From: an uncultured Collinsella sp.
Lineage (GTDB): Bacteria; Actinomycetota; Coriobacteriia; Coriobacteriales; Coriobacteriaceae
Direction of reading: 5' to 3'
Assembly (NCBI GenBank): GCA_900549745.1
Contig: URPJ01000001.1
Location: forward strand, 1 to 64,000
DNA: 64,000 nucleotides
Part shown: one piece after another, positions 32,451 through 40,665 of the stretch
How positions within the stretch are numbered: the first letter of the stretch is position 1
How the letters are laid out: each line of letters starts with the position of its first letter
Notes under the pieces: generated by a model
The model's database searches: none
What the model was told of the DNA's origin: nothing
What the model saw: only the letters and a program-made list of their open reading frames with translations
Position numbers and translations under genes: made by a program

Positions 32451-35219
32451 CTACAGCAGCTCGCCGTGGCGGGCGATGTAGCGGCGCTTTGCCAGTTGAG
32501 TGAGCGCGATGTAGGCGGCAACGATGCCGATGAGCAGTGCGAAAAAGATTGCGGGTAGCGTCATGAGGCCCAGCGCGTCGGCGATGGGGCTCGCCGGTAG
32601 CCAGGTGACAAGTGCCAGCCCCAGCACGGTGAGCGCACACAGCGCAGGCGCGGCGTGGTCGCGCGAGCTCGGCAGGCGCGGGGAGCGCAGCATGTGGATC
32701 ACGAGCGTCTGCGACCACATAGACTCGACAAACCAGCCGCTCTGGAAAATCGTCGCAAAGGTTGCCATGCCGGCAACATTGCCCGCGGCGGCAAGCTCGG
32801 CCCAGCTCGCGCCCACGGCGGCGGGGCACACCACAAAGAAGAGCGCGGCGAAGGTCACGATGTCAAACAGCGAGCTCACGGGGCCAAGCTCGAGCATAAA
32901 GCCTTTGATGGACGCGGCGTCCCAGGCGCGCGGGCGGGCGGTCCAGGCGTCATCGACGGTGTCCCACGGCAGCGCAATGCACACGATCTCGTAAACCAGC
33001 GACAGCAGCACTAGCTGCAGGGCGCTCATGGGCAAAAACGGCAGGAATAGGCTCGCGACGGTCACGGACAACACGTTGCCAAAGTTGGAACTCACCGTGG
33101 TCTTGAGGTACTTGAGCAGGTTGCCGTAGGTGCGGCGGCCTTCGATGATGCCGCGCTCGAGCACGCCCAGGTCCTTCTGGAGCAAGATGATATCGGCGGA
33201 TTCCTTGGCAATGTCGACGGCCGAATCGACCGAGATGCCGCAATCGCTCGCACGCATGGCGGCGGCGTCGTTGATGCCGTCGCCCATAAAGCCCACAGTG
33301 TGACCGAGCGGCTCGCGCATGACGCGCACCAGGCGCGCCTTCTGCAGCGGCGAGAGCTTGGCGAAGAGGTGGGTTTTCTCGCCGCGCTCGGCAAGCTCGG
33401 CATCGTCGAGTGCATCGATCTCGGAGCCGAGCAAGACGTTGCTCGCATCGATACCGATCTGCTCGCAGACGGTGGCGGCGACGCGGTCGTTGTCGCCGGT
33501 CAGGACCTTGACCGCCACGCCCTTGGCCTCGAGCGTGGCGACGGCGCCCGCGGCACTTGCCTTGGGCGGATCGAGGAAGGCCAAAAAGCCCATCAGCACC
33601 ATGTCGTACTCGTCGGCGATGCCAAACTCGCCCACGGTGCGCGGGCTGGTCTTCTGTGCCACGGCGATCACGCGCAGGCCCTCGGCATTGAGTCCTGCCA
33701 CCTGCTTGCGAATCTGGGCGAGCTTCTCGTCGGTAAGCGGCTGAGCGGTGCCGTCTACCTCGACGTGGGAGCAAATCTCGAGCATTTCCTCGGCAGCTCC
33801 CTTGGTAACCATCTGGGTTTTGCCTTGGGAGTCGGCGACAACTACGCTCAGGCGACGGCGCGAGAAATCGAAGGGCACCTCGTCGACCTTGGTATAGCGG
33901 TCGCGCAGGCTCTGGCCCAGCATGGAATCGGGCGCGACGGCCGAGGGCGTCACATCGGCACGGTCGATTACGGCCAGGTCGATAAGGTTTTTGAGGCCGG
34001 TCTGGAAGAAGCTGTTCAAAAACGCATGGCGCAGCACGCGTGCGTCCTCGTTGCCGTCGGTGTTGAGGTAGCGCTCGAGTACGATGCGGTCTTCGGTGAG
34101 GGTGCCGGTCTTGTCGCAGCACAGGACGTCCATCGCGCCGAGGTTTTGAATCGCCGGCAGCTCCTTGACGATAACCTGGCGACGGGCGAGGTCCTTGGCG
34201 CCCTGCGACAGGCTCGTGGTCACGATGACGGGAAGCATCTGCGGCGTGATGCCCACGGCCACGCTCGTGGCGAACAGCAGCGCGTCGATGACGTTGCCCT
34301 TGGTGGCGGCGTTGATGGCAAAGACGGCCGGCGCCATAACGAGCATGAGGCGTACGAGCAACATGGAGACACTCGAGACGCCGCGGTCAAACGCGCTCTT
34401 CTCGCCGCGTCCGTTGAGCATCTTGGCGATGCCGCCCAGGTAGGTGTCCGAGCTGGTGGCAACGACAAGCGCCAAGGCTGTGCCGTTTTGCACGGAGGTG
34501 CCGGTAAAGACGATGTTCTTGCAGGCAGAGAGCGGCAGCGCAGAGCCGTCGGCACCCTCGACGACGGTGACGGCAGCGGTCTTCTCGACGGCCTCGCTCT
34601 CGCCGGTGAGTGCGGATTCGATGACAAACAGGTCGCGCGCTGTGATGATGCGGGCGTCTGCTGGCACCATATCGCCGGCAGAGAGGCGGATCACATCGCC
34701 GGGGACGAGCTCATCGAAGGGGATCTCGGTGCGCCCGCCGTCGCGCAGGGCAGTGCAGGTGTTGGAGACCAGGTCCTTGAGGGCCTCGGCCGCATTGCCA
34801 CTGCGGGCTTCCTGGATAAACTTCATGCCGCCCGATACCAGCAGCATGATGCCGATGACGATGACCGTGGAGGGGTCACGCTGCGGCTCGGGCACGGCGA
34901 GCACGTCGATGTAGAGCGAGACCAATGCGAGCGCGGCGAGGATGCCAGCGAAGGGGTCGACGAACGCATCTGCGATGCGGCGGGCGAGCGTCTTGGTTGG
35001 CGCCTCGATGGTGTTGGGACCGACGGCGTTCAGGCGCTCGGCGGCGTGCTCGGCGGTGAGGCCGTTTGCCGTGGCGCCAAGCAGTACGAGGGCGTCCTCG
35101 GCACTATGGGTGGTGGCGAATATGGTGTTCTTGGACAGGCCGGTGTGAGCGGCAGGGCGCTCCGCGCGGCGGCGCTTGGAGATGGCTTCGAGTACCGTGG
35201 CGGTTTTGAGCATCAGCAT
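32451..35219 (-). CDS. mgtA: Mg2+-importing P-type ATPase
   Basis: A 922-aa P3B-type ATPase driving Mg2+ uptake. An N-terminal cytoplasmic region precedes the ten-TM core. The actuator motif is ALTGESEAVEK (near 200), the phosphorylation site is CDKTGTLTEDRIV (near 385), and the hinge is GFMGDGINDAAAMRASDCGISVD. MgtA/MgtB-like features include the region around FQTGLKNLIDLAV. ATG 35219 is preferred because AAGGAGG lies 5 bases upstream. The family is usually induced by low Mg2+; I could not identify an MgtL-type leader. Confidence 0.93.
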   Translation of the reverse strand: MLMLKTATVLEAISKRRRAERPAAHTGLSKNTIFATTHSAEDALVLLGATANGLTAEHAAERLNAVGPNTIEAPTKTLARRIADAFVDPFAGILAALALVSLYIDVLAVPEPQRDPSTVIVIGIMLLVSGGMKFIQEARSGNAAEALKDLVSNTCTALRDGGRTEIPFDELVPGDVIRLSAGDMVPADARIITARDLFVIESALTGESEAVEKTAAVTVVEGADGSALPLSACKNIVFTGTSVQNGTALALVVATSSDTYLGGIAKMLNGRGEKSAFDRGVSSVSMLLVRLMLVMAPAVFAINAATKGNVIDALLFATSVAVGITPQMLPVIVTTSLSQGAKDLARRQVIVKELPAIQNLGAMDVLCCDKTGTLTEDRIVLERYLNTDGNEDARVLRHAFLNSFFQTGLKNLIDLAVIDRADVTPSAVAPDSMLGQSLRDRYTKVDEVPFDFSRRRLSVVVADSQGKTQMVTKGAAEEMLEICSHVEVDGTAQPLTDEKLAQIRKQVAGLNAEGLRVIAVAQKTSPRTVGEFGIADEYDMVLMGFLAFLDPPKASAAGAVATLEAKGVAVKVLTGDNDRVAATVCEQIGIDASNVLLGSEIDALDDAELAERGEKTHLFAKLSPLQKARLVRVMREPLGHTVGFMGDGINDAAAMRASDCGISVDSAVDIAKESADIILLQKDLGVLERGIIEGRRTYGNLLKYLKTTVSSNFGNVLSVTVASLFLPFLPMSALQLVLLSLVYEIVCIALPWDTVDDAWTARPRAWDAASIKGFMLELGPVSSLFDIVTFAALFFVVCPAAVGASWAELAAAGNVAGMATFATIFQSGWFVESMWSQTLVIHMLRSPRLPSSRDHAAPALCALTVLGLALVTWLPASPIADALGLMTLPAIFFALLIGIVAAYIALTQLAKRRYIARHGELL

Positions 35220-35302
35220 AGGGTCCTCCTTGTTGAAGGGAGTTAGCGTACGTGTCGTATTGAGTTGCAAAAAACCTAGATGTCGCTCACGTCATGCTCA
35301 CG

Positions 35303-35340
35303 AACCACCACAAAGGGGACAGGCACCTTTGTGGTGGTTT
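35303..35340. repeat. ACCACC palindrome, copy 2 (inverted orientation)
   Basis: AACCACCACAAAGG and CCTTTGTGGTGGTT are perfect arms around GGACAGGCA, the complement of the TGCCTGTCC centre of copy 1. It would lie in the 5' leader of mgtA. Confidence 0.8.
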
Positions 35341-35509
35341 TGACAATCGGTTGGTGGCGCTTATGCGAATACGGAGTCCTCGCGGCGTGCCGAGGGCGAC
35401 ATGCAGGTTTTTCGACTATGACTGCCTTCCATGGCACACCTCCTTATGGACGGGCGCGGCGCGCTTTGGGTATCTCGTACCCGTTTCAATCCGCCCGTAT
35501 TCTTGATGA

Positions 35510-35532
35510 GGGGGTTTGACATGTCAACCCCC
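35510..35532. promoter_or_regulatory. Palindromic operator candidate upstream of pyrE
   Basis: GGGGGTT-TGACATGTCA-ACCCCC: a 10-base self-complementary centre flanked by G5/C5 arms with one unpaired T. It lies about 130 bases before pyrE; the cognate regulator is unknown. Confidence 0.45.
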
Positions 35533-35658
35533 ATTGTTCGGAAAACCGTTGCCCCTGACAAAGCCTTTACAGAATGCCGTGGCCTCAAAGCGCGCCCGCA
35601 TCGACGCTTCGCCTGCGCTAAACTGGAAGGCACGTACGCGATTACGAGAGGAGCCCGC

Positions 35659-36339
35659 ATGGAGGCTTACAAGCAAGAGTTCATTAAGTTTATGGTCGAG
35701 TCCGACGTCCTTAAGTTCGGCAGCTTTACGCTCAAGAGCGGCCGTCAGTCCCCGTTCTTTATGAACGCCGGCGCTTATGTGACGGGCTATCAGCTCAAGA
35801 AGCTGGGCGAGTATTACGCTCAGGCCATCCACGATAACTTTGGCGATGATTTTGACGTCCTGTTTGGACCTGCCTACAAGGGTATTCCGCTGGCCGTCGT
35901 GACCGCCATTGCCTACCACGAGCTGTACGGCAAGGAGGTCAAGTACTGCTGCGACCGCAAGGAGGCCAAGGACCACGGTGCCGATAAGGGCAACCTGCTG
36001 GGCTATGAGCCGCAGGACGGCGACCGTGTGGTCATGGTCGAGGACGTCACCACCAGCGGTAAGTCCATCGACGAGACCTATCCCAAGGTTAAGGCTGCTG
36101 CCGACGTCGAAATCAAGGGCCTCATCGTGTCCCTCAACCGCATGGAGGTCGGCAAGGGCGGCGTGACCACCGCGCAGAAGGAGATCGAGGCAAAGTACGG
36201 TTTCCCCGTCGCGAGCATCGTTTCCATGGCCGAGGTCGTCGAGACTCTCTACAACCACGAGATCGACGGCAAGGTTGTCATCGACGACGAGCTCAAGACC
36301 GCTATCGATGCCTACTACGAGCAGTACGGAGCTCGTTAG
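35659..36339 (+). CDS. pyrE: Orotate phosphoribosyltransferase
   Basis: A 226-aa enzyme joining orotate and PRPP to form OMP in pyrimidine synthesis. SGRQSPFFMNAG (near 24-35) is the orotate/PRPP loop, GPAYKGIPLAV follows, CCDRKEAKDHG is the flexible catalytic loop, and VVMVEDVTTSGKSIDE is the PRPP motif. The start ATG 35659 follows GAGAGGA. No other pyr gene is adjacent. The stop TAG (36337-36339) shares its G with the first base of a modular repeat element. Confidence 0.96.
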   Translation: MEAYKQEFIKFMVESDVLKFGSFTLKSGRQSPFFMNAGAYVTGYQLKKLGEYYAQAIHDNFGDDFDVLFGPAYKGIPLAVVTAIAYHELYGKEVKYCCDRKEAKDHGADKGNLLGYEPQDGDRVVMVEDVTTSGKSIDETYPKVKAAADVEIKGLIVSLNRMEVGKGGVTTAQKEIEAKYGFPVASIVSMAEVVETLYNHEIDGKVVIDDELKTAIDAYYEQYGAR

Positions 36340-36518
36340 TTACGGCGTTTTACCAAACGCCGTAACAGCTCGACGCTGCGCGGGCCGCATTTGGACAATC
36401 TGACGTTCAACTTCAAGGGCGCGACCAGAAGGTCAGCGCCCTTTCGTTTCACGTTACCTTGTCTCAAATGCGACCCGCTCGCTGGCGTTGCCAAAACATC
36501 GGCGTTGCCGTGGTAGTC
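36339..36518. repeat. Modular structured element, copy A
   Basis: Order: terminal hairpin GTTACGGCGTTTTACC...GTAAC (36339-36366); constant GCTCGACGCTGC; stem GCGGGCCGCATTTG, which pairs with CAAATGCGACCCGC near 36464-36477; constant CTGACGTTCAA; inner hairpin GGGCGC...ACCAGAAGGT...GCGCCC; constant TTTCACGTTACCTTG; then CCAAAACATCGGCGTTGCC and a terminal TAGTCATT half-REP. It begins on the G of the pyrE stop and ends inside an rpiR remnant. Confidence 0.8.
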
Positions 36519-36848
36519 ATTGGGGGCAAGGCCGCTGTAGGAGATGGCGATTGCCACATGGTCGGGGCCCGAGGCGAGCGCCGTGCGCACCTGGGCTTCG
36601 GAATTGTCGTGGCACGTCGCGCTTTTACCGGCGGAGAGCAGGCGATCGCGGAACATTCCCGCTGGATAGAGATTGTGCGAGCCTGTGTAGATGTCGACCT
36701 GTCGGGCGTTCGCGATGAGCTTGGCGGCGTGGTCAAGCTGCGTGGGGTCGAGCAGCTCCTGCGTCTCGGCCAGCGTGGTCTGGTAGAGCCCCTCCATGCG
36801 CTCCATAACCTGCGCAGGCGATACTCGGCTTATCGACCCGCGATGCAA
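36519..36848 (-). pseudogene. Remnant of an RpiR/MurR-family sugar-phosphate regulator (SIS domain)
   Basis: The frame reads as the linker and the first part of a SIS domain (GLYQTTLAETQELLDPTQL, VDIYTGSHNLYPAGMFRDRL, AIAISYSGLAPN). At PN the reading frame runs straight into the modular repeat, so the C-terminal half of the SIS domain is gone. The N-terminal HTH is not in frame either; upstream sequence to 36921 is shifted. It is therefore a double-broken fragment, not a functional regulator, and implies sequence loss when the repeat arrived. Confidence 0.75.
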
Positions 36849-36905
36849 AGGAGATGCTCATCCCACGAGCACTACCGGGAAGGGCTTGCGATTCGAGCCC
36901 TCGCC

Positions 36906-36934
36906 TTAGTATTTTGGCCATTTGGCACTATAAT
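36906..36934 (+). promoter_or_regulatory. Promoter of the EIIA-Glc gene
   Basis: A perfect -10 TATAAT (36929-36934) lies 17 bases after TTAGTA. Downstream, GCGCAA...TTGCGC (36948-36962) can form a small hairpin in the 5' leader before the ribosome binding site GAGGAG. Confidence 0.65.
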
Positions 36935-36983
36935 CACCATAGGCATGCGCAAAACGTTGCGCTTAATCAAGAGGAGAAAACGT

Positions 36984-37520
36984 ATGGGTCTGTTTGACAT
37001 GTTCAAGAAGAAGGCCGAGCCTGCCGCTGCCGCTGCTCCCGCCTCCATCTCTGCTTCTGCCGGCGCCGACGTGCTGTGCTCGCCCGTCAAGGGCAAGGTC
37101 ATCAAGATGGCCGACGTGCCCGATCCCGTCTTTGGCGGCGAGGTTCTGGGCAAGGGCTGCGCCGTGTGGCCCGAGGATGATCTGGTCTACGCTCCCTGCG
37201 ACGGTAAGGTGACCGTCACCATGGGTCACGCCGTGGGCCTGCAGTCCGATAGCGGCATCGAGGTCCTGGTGCACGTTGGCGTCGATACCGTCAATATGAA
37301 CGGCGACGGCTTCGAGGGCTTCGTCAAGGCCGACGACGTCGTGAAGGCCGGCCAGCCCATGCTCAAGATCGACCGCGCCAAGATTGCCGCTGCCGGTTAC
37401 AAGGACTGCGTCGTCGTGGCCGTGTCCAACACCGCCGAGTTTGCCGATGTCGAGCTCGCCGTTGAGGCTGAGTCCGCCGTCGCCGCCGGCGATGTCATCG
37501 TCAAGGTCGTCCGCAAGTAA
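36984..37520 (+). CDS. crr: PTS glucose-type IIA component (EIIA-Glc)
   Basis: A 178-aa cytoplasmic phosphocarrier of the sugar phosphotransferase system. After an Ala-rich N-terminus (10-30), the EIIA-Glc beta-sandwich has VLCSPVKGKVIKMADVPDPVFGGEVLGKG, YAPCDGKVTV and the phosphorylated histidine in GIEVLVHVGVDTVNMNG. It accepts phosphate from HPr and passes it to IIB domains, and may signal carbon status. It stands alone with its own promoter and terminator; no EIIBC is adjacent. Confidence 0.93.
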   Translation: MGLFDMFKKKAEPAAAAAPASISASAGADVLCSPVKGKVIKMADVPDPVFGGEVLGKGCAVWPEDDLVYAPCDGKVTVTMGHAVGLQSDSGIEVLVHVGVDTVNMNGDGFEGFVKADDVVKAGQPMLKIDRAKIAAAGYKDCVVVAVSNTAEFADVELAVEAESAVAAGDVIVKVVRK

Positions 37521-37543
37521 GCTGTAGCGTCCAGAGGATGTCT

Positions 37544-37577
37544 TAGGGTGGTTGGATTGTCCGGCCACCCTTTTTAT
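37544..37577 (+). terminator. Terminator after crr
   Basis: AGGGTGG and CCACCCT enclose TTGGATTGTCCGG, followed by TTTTATTAG. Confidence 0.8.
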
Positions 37578-37757
37578 TAGACCGGGTGCACGCGTCTTAT
37601 TGCACGTTGGGCAAGTCTACAGACCGTTTGGACGTTAAAACGAACCGACCGCGCCTTTGTACTGCCGAGGGTGTTCATAAGTGGATAGTATGGGCTTACC
37701 TTATTACAACGTGCGCCGTGTCTGGGAAGCGCGGTGCCGCTCATTGGGAGGAACAAC

Positions 37758-38315
37758 ATGAAAAAGAAGCTGCTGCTTGCGCCCCTCATGGCTGTCTTGG
37801 TTGCGTGCGTGGTTCTGCTTTCCGGCTGCGGAGGCCCTTCGGTCGAGGAGCTCATCACCAAGGACCTTACGACTCAGTTTGATGAGGTTAAGAATGGCGG
37901 AGACGATTTCCTCGCCGGCCTGGAAGAGGCCTCGGGCGACGAGTTCGAGCAGCTGGGTATCGATCCCAAGGAGTATGCCAAGAGCTATCTCGAGGGCTTT
38001 GACTACAAGATCGGCGACGTGACGGTCGACGAGGACAAGGGCACCGCAACTGCCGAGGTCACCATTACCTGCAAGTCCATGAACCAGATCGTTGAGGATT
38101 TTGCCACCCAGTACCAGGAGAAGGTCGCCGCGCTCGATTCGATGCCTTCCGATGACGAGCTGTACAAGATGGCCGGTCAGGTTATGGTCGATGTGACCAA
38201 GGCTGCTAAGACCAAGGACACCACGGTCACCTTCAAGTACACCGCCAATGACGATGGCGAGTGGTCTGCTGACGATTCCGCAACCAACGAGATGATGAAT
38301 GCGATGATGAGCTAG
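37758..38315 (+). CDS. Small secreted lipoprotein of unknown function
   Basis: A 185-aa lipoprotein with signal peptide and lipobox LLSGC (near residue 24). The mature part is acidic with an alpha/beta pattern (DYKIGDVTVDEDKGTATAEVTITCKSM), like the DUF5105/DUF4878-type lipoproteins of Gram-positives. ATG 37758 follows GGGAGG; the frame upstream is not coding. The C-terminus NEMMNAMMS ends 3 bases before the G-run that opens a modular repeat. Confidence 0.82.
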   Translation: MKKKLLLAPLMAVLVACVVLLSGCGGPSVEELITKDLTTQFDEVKNGGDDFLAGLEEASGDEFEQLGIDPKEYAKSYLEGFDYKIGDVTVDEDKGTATAEVTITCKSMNQIVEDFATQYQEKVAALDSMPSDDELYKMAGQVMVDVTKAAKTKDTTVTFKYTANDDGEWSADDSATNEMMNAMMS

Positions 38316-38318
38316 GGG

Positions 38319-38505
38319 GTTACGCGGTTCTACGAACCGCGTAACGGCTCGACGCTGCGCGGGCACCAGAGCGACAACTTGTCATTCAAAGAGGACGGCA
38401 TGACCAGAAGGTCTATGCCGTTCTCTTTTCATGCCAATTTGTTCGCTCTGGTGCCCGCAAGCTGTCCGTCCTCTACCTGCGGCGTTGCCATGGTAGTCAT
38501 TGGGG
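38319..38505. repeat. Modular structured element, copy B
   Basis: Terminal hairpin GTTACGCGGTTCTACGAACC...GTAAC (38319-38345), constant GGCTCGACGCTGC, then GCGGGCACCAGAGCG pairing perfectly with CGCTCTGGTGCCCGC (about 38443-38458). Between them is the hairpin ACGGCAT...ACCAGAAGGT...ATGCCGT flanked by AGAG/CTCT. It ends with GGCGTTGCC and TAGTCATTGGGG. Arms differ from copy A yet still pair. Confidence 0.8.
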
Positions 38506-38577
38506 CGGCACTTGGGGACGTTCCTTTTCTGCCGGCAGTTGGGGACACTCCTTGCGCCAGCGTTGCATCGAGTGCTC

Positions 38578-38751
38578 GGGAAAATGTGGACCGGTTTTTG
38601 GCTGAATTCCGGGTCGAGGTTTCCGGATGGGGTGGGTTGCGGAAAGTGCGACCCGGATTATTGCTCCAAAACGGGATGCAGTTTCCCCGACGCGCCTCAA
38701 ACGGAAAGCGCATCCCATTCCGGAGCTCCAAAACGGGACGCGCTTTCCTCG
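38578..38751. repeat. Array of three ~61-bp palindromic units
   Basis: Units start near 38578, 38639 and 38701. Each has a GGAAA-rich left arm with ACC or CCC and a right arm GGG..CG(C)..TTTCC, separated by a CTCCAAAAC or GCTGAATTC centre. Spacing is 61-62 bases, as in the four-unit array at 55341-55575. Confidence 0.75.
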
Positions 38752-38790
38752 CGGAAGAATTGTCGCAGCTACGTTAAGCAGTGCCGCTCG

Positions 38791-39459
38791 CTACTCGCCC
38801 AGCACCAGCGCCGCGAGCTCTGCCTGGGTGTCTACCACGTAGTCGGCGCCGGTGGCTTCCAGCTCTGCGCGGCCGCGGAAACCCCAGCTGACGCCCGCAC
38901 TCTTAAGGCCGGCGTTGTGGCCGGTCAGGATATCGACATTGGAATCGCCTACGTAGAGCGTGGTCGCCGGGTCGGCGCCTAGCTCTTCCATCACATGCAG
39001 CGTGACGGGTGCTTCGGGCTTGGGCGGAAACGCATCGACGCGGCCCTGCACCAGCGCAAAGCGCTCGGAACCAAAATACTTCTCGATAAGCGGAGCCGCC
39101 GAGACGTGGTCCTTGTTGGTGAGCACGGCAAGCTGAACGCCCGCGGCGCGTAGGCGGTCGAGCATCTCGATCGTGCCGGCATAGGGGGCGGTGTGGTCCT
39201 CCTTGTGCTCGCCGTAGTAAGCCCTAAACTCGGCAAGCGCCTGCTCAAACATGCGGCCGTCGCCCGCATACTCGGCGGGCATAAAGCGCTCAACCAGCTT
39301 GAGCATGCCGTTTCCCACCTTGTAGCGGTACTCGTCTACGGCAAACGAGGGCCAGCCGTGCATCTCGCAGGTATGGTTGCCGGCGGCCGCCAGGTCCTCG
39401 AGTGTGTTGAGGATGGTGCCGTCCAGGTCAAAGATCACATGGGAAAAAGCTGCTGCCAT
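38791..39459 (-). CDS. HAD-family phosphatase (phosphoglycolate phosphatase-like)
   Basis: A 222-aa hydrolase. Motif I is VIFDLDGTILNT (nucleophile Asp near residue 11), motif II VLTNK, motif III the Lys of PPKPEAP, motif IV VGDSNVDILTGHNAG. The Gph/PgmB-type cap (about 16-80) fits phosphoglycolate phosphatase or a nucleotidase. ATG 39459 has GGGAG upstream, preferred over a farther start. It is last in the hyp run, 123 bases after hypE; a functional link is not obvious. Confidence 0.88.
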   Translation of the reverse strand: MAAAFSHVIFDLDGTILNTLEDLAAAGNHTCEMHGWPSFAVDEYRYKVGNGMLKLVERFMPAEYAGDGRMFEQALAEFRAYYGEHKEDHTAPYAGTIEMLDRLRAAGVQLAVLTNKDHVSAAPLIEKYFGSERFALVQGRVDAFPPKPEAPVTLHVMEELGADPATTLYVGDSNVDILTGHNAGLKSAGVSWGFRGRAELEATGADYVVDTQAELAALVLGE

Positions 39460-39582
39460 AAAAACTCCCGTCATTGGGTTTAAAACGCACCCCATAATAC
39501 TGGGCTTCCGCGTTGGGCGTGCTTGGAATCTGAACATCTCCAGGGGTATCAGGCCGCATCGCGCCGACCGTGTGGTTTCGCC

Positions 39583-40617
39583 CTAGCAAATCCTCGGCAG
39601 CTGCTCTCCTACGAGCATGTCGAGGATGCGGGTCGAGCCCCAGCCGGTGCGCACGCGCACGGCGGGATGGGCGCCCTCGGCAAGTGGCAGCACGCGGCCG
39701 ATGATGGCGGCATTCTCGCCGTAGCGGGCGGCGCGCATGGCGCTCAGCGCGGCATCGGCTTGCTCGGCCGGCACGACGGCAACCATCTTGCCCTCGTTTG
39801 CCACCTGCAGCACATCGTAGCCGAGCATCTCGCAGGCGGCCTGCACGTCGGGACGCACGGGCACGGCATCCTCGTCGATCTCCATGGCAACGCCGCTGGC
39901 CTGCGCAAACTCGTTGAGCGTCGAGGCCAGGCCACCGCGCGTGGGGTCGCGGAAGCAGCGTGTGTCGGGTGCTGCGGAAAGCACATCGGCAATCAGGTGG
40001 TTGAGCGGCGCGGCGTCGCTTTCGATGGTGCTCGAAAACGCCAGACCCTCGCGTTGGCTCATGATAGCGATGCCGTGGTCGCCCAGTGTACCCGAGACCA
40101 GGATGACATCGCCGGGCTGGCAGTTTGCGCCGCTGAGCGCCACGCCCGCAGGCACCTCGCCCACGCCGGCGGTATTGATATAGACGCCGTCGGCCCCGCC
40201 GCGCTCGACCACCTTGGTGTCGCCCGTGATTATGGACACGCCCGCCTCGTGCGCCGTCTCGGCCATCGTCTGCACAATCTGGCGGAGCCTATCCATGGGA
40301 TAGCCCTCTTCGAGGATAAAGCCGCACGACAGATAGCGCACGTTGGCGCCCGAGGTCGCGACGTCGTTGACGGTTCCGCACACGGCGAGGCGGCCGATGT
40401 TGCCACCGGGGAAGAACTGCGGCGAGACTACAAAGCTGTCGGTCGACATGGCGATGCGCCCGCTCGCGGGCAGCGCGGCGACGCCGGCATCGTTGCCTTC
40501 GAGCAGCTCGGGCGACCCAAAGGCATCCAAAAAGACCTCATCGATGATGCGTTTCATCATCTGGCCGCCGGAGCCGTGGCCCAGCAGGACGGTGCTATCG
40601 GTAACGCTATGGGACAT
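39583..40617 (-). CDS. hypE: Hydrogenase maturation protein HypE
   Basis: A 344-aa enzyme that dehydrates a carbamoylated C-terminal cysteine to thiocyanate, the source of CN ligands of the NiFe site. GHGSGGQMMKRIIDEVF opens the AIR-synthase fold. The tail ends PRIC, the essential terminal cysteine that HypF carbamoylates. The ATP-binding region and GDTKVVERGGADG are conserved. It follows hypD by 48 bases. Confidence 0.96.
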   Translation of the reverse strand: MSHSVTDSTVLLGHGSGGQMMKRIIDEVFLDAFGSPELLEGNDAGVAALPASGRIAMSTDSFVVSPQFFPGGNIGRLAVCGTVNDVATSGANVRYLSCGFILEEGYPMDRLRQIVQTMAETAHEAGVSIITGDTKVVERGGADGVYINTAGVGEVPAGVALSGANCQPGDVILVSGTLGDHGIAIMSQREGLAFSSTIESDAAPLNHLIADVLSAAPDTRCFRDPTRGGLASTLNEFAQASGVAMEIDEDAVPVRPDVQAACEMLGYDVLQVANEGKMVAVVPAEQADAALSAMRAARYGENAAIIGRVLPLAEGAHPAVRVRTGWGSTRILDMLVGEQLPRIC

Positions 40618-40665
40618 ATCGAAAACTCCAATCGTGGGTGGTGCCGGTGTGCGGGTGTGCCCGGG

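Larger units (their letters stand above)
35220..35658. other. Divergent intergenic region between mgtA and pyrE
   Basis: Contains the ACCACC palindrome (35303-35340) close to mgtA and a near-perfect palindrome GGGGGTTTGACATGTCAACCCCC (35510-35532) on the pyrE side. The latter has a symmetrical TGACATGTCA core and looks like an operator. Open frames here have poor codon use and no recognisable product. Confidence 0.6.
38316..38790. other. Intergenic region made almost entirely of repeats
   Basis: Holds modular element copy B (38319-38505), a GGGGACGTTCC/CTGCCGGCAG/GGGGACACTCC composite (about 38512-38555) matching positions 80-145 in reverse, and three ~61-bp palindromic units (38578-38751). 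No gene. Confidence 0.75.

Noticed and set aside
32335..32829. Proline/leucine-rich minus-strand ORF at the mgtA 3' end
   Set aside because: It arises from the GGCAACGGCAGC low-complexity stretch in a frame different from mgtA.
33300..35246. 648-codon frame antisense to mgtA
   Set aside because: Shadow of the P-type ATPase; composition is His/Gly/Val-rich with no family match.
35431..35658. N-terminal extension of pyrE
   Set aside because: The in-frame upstream codons do not resemble PyrE, contain a palindrome, and a good ribosome binding site precedes ATG 35659.
36336..36848. 170-codon minus-strand gene
   Set aside because: The reading frame is an RpiR fragment joined to repeat DNA, so it is listed as a pseudogene.
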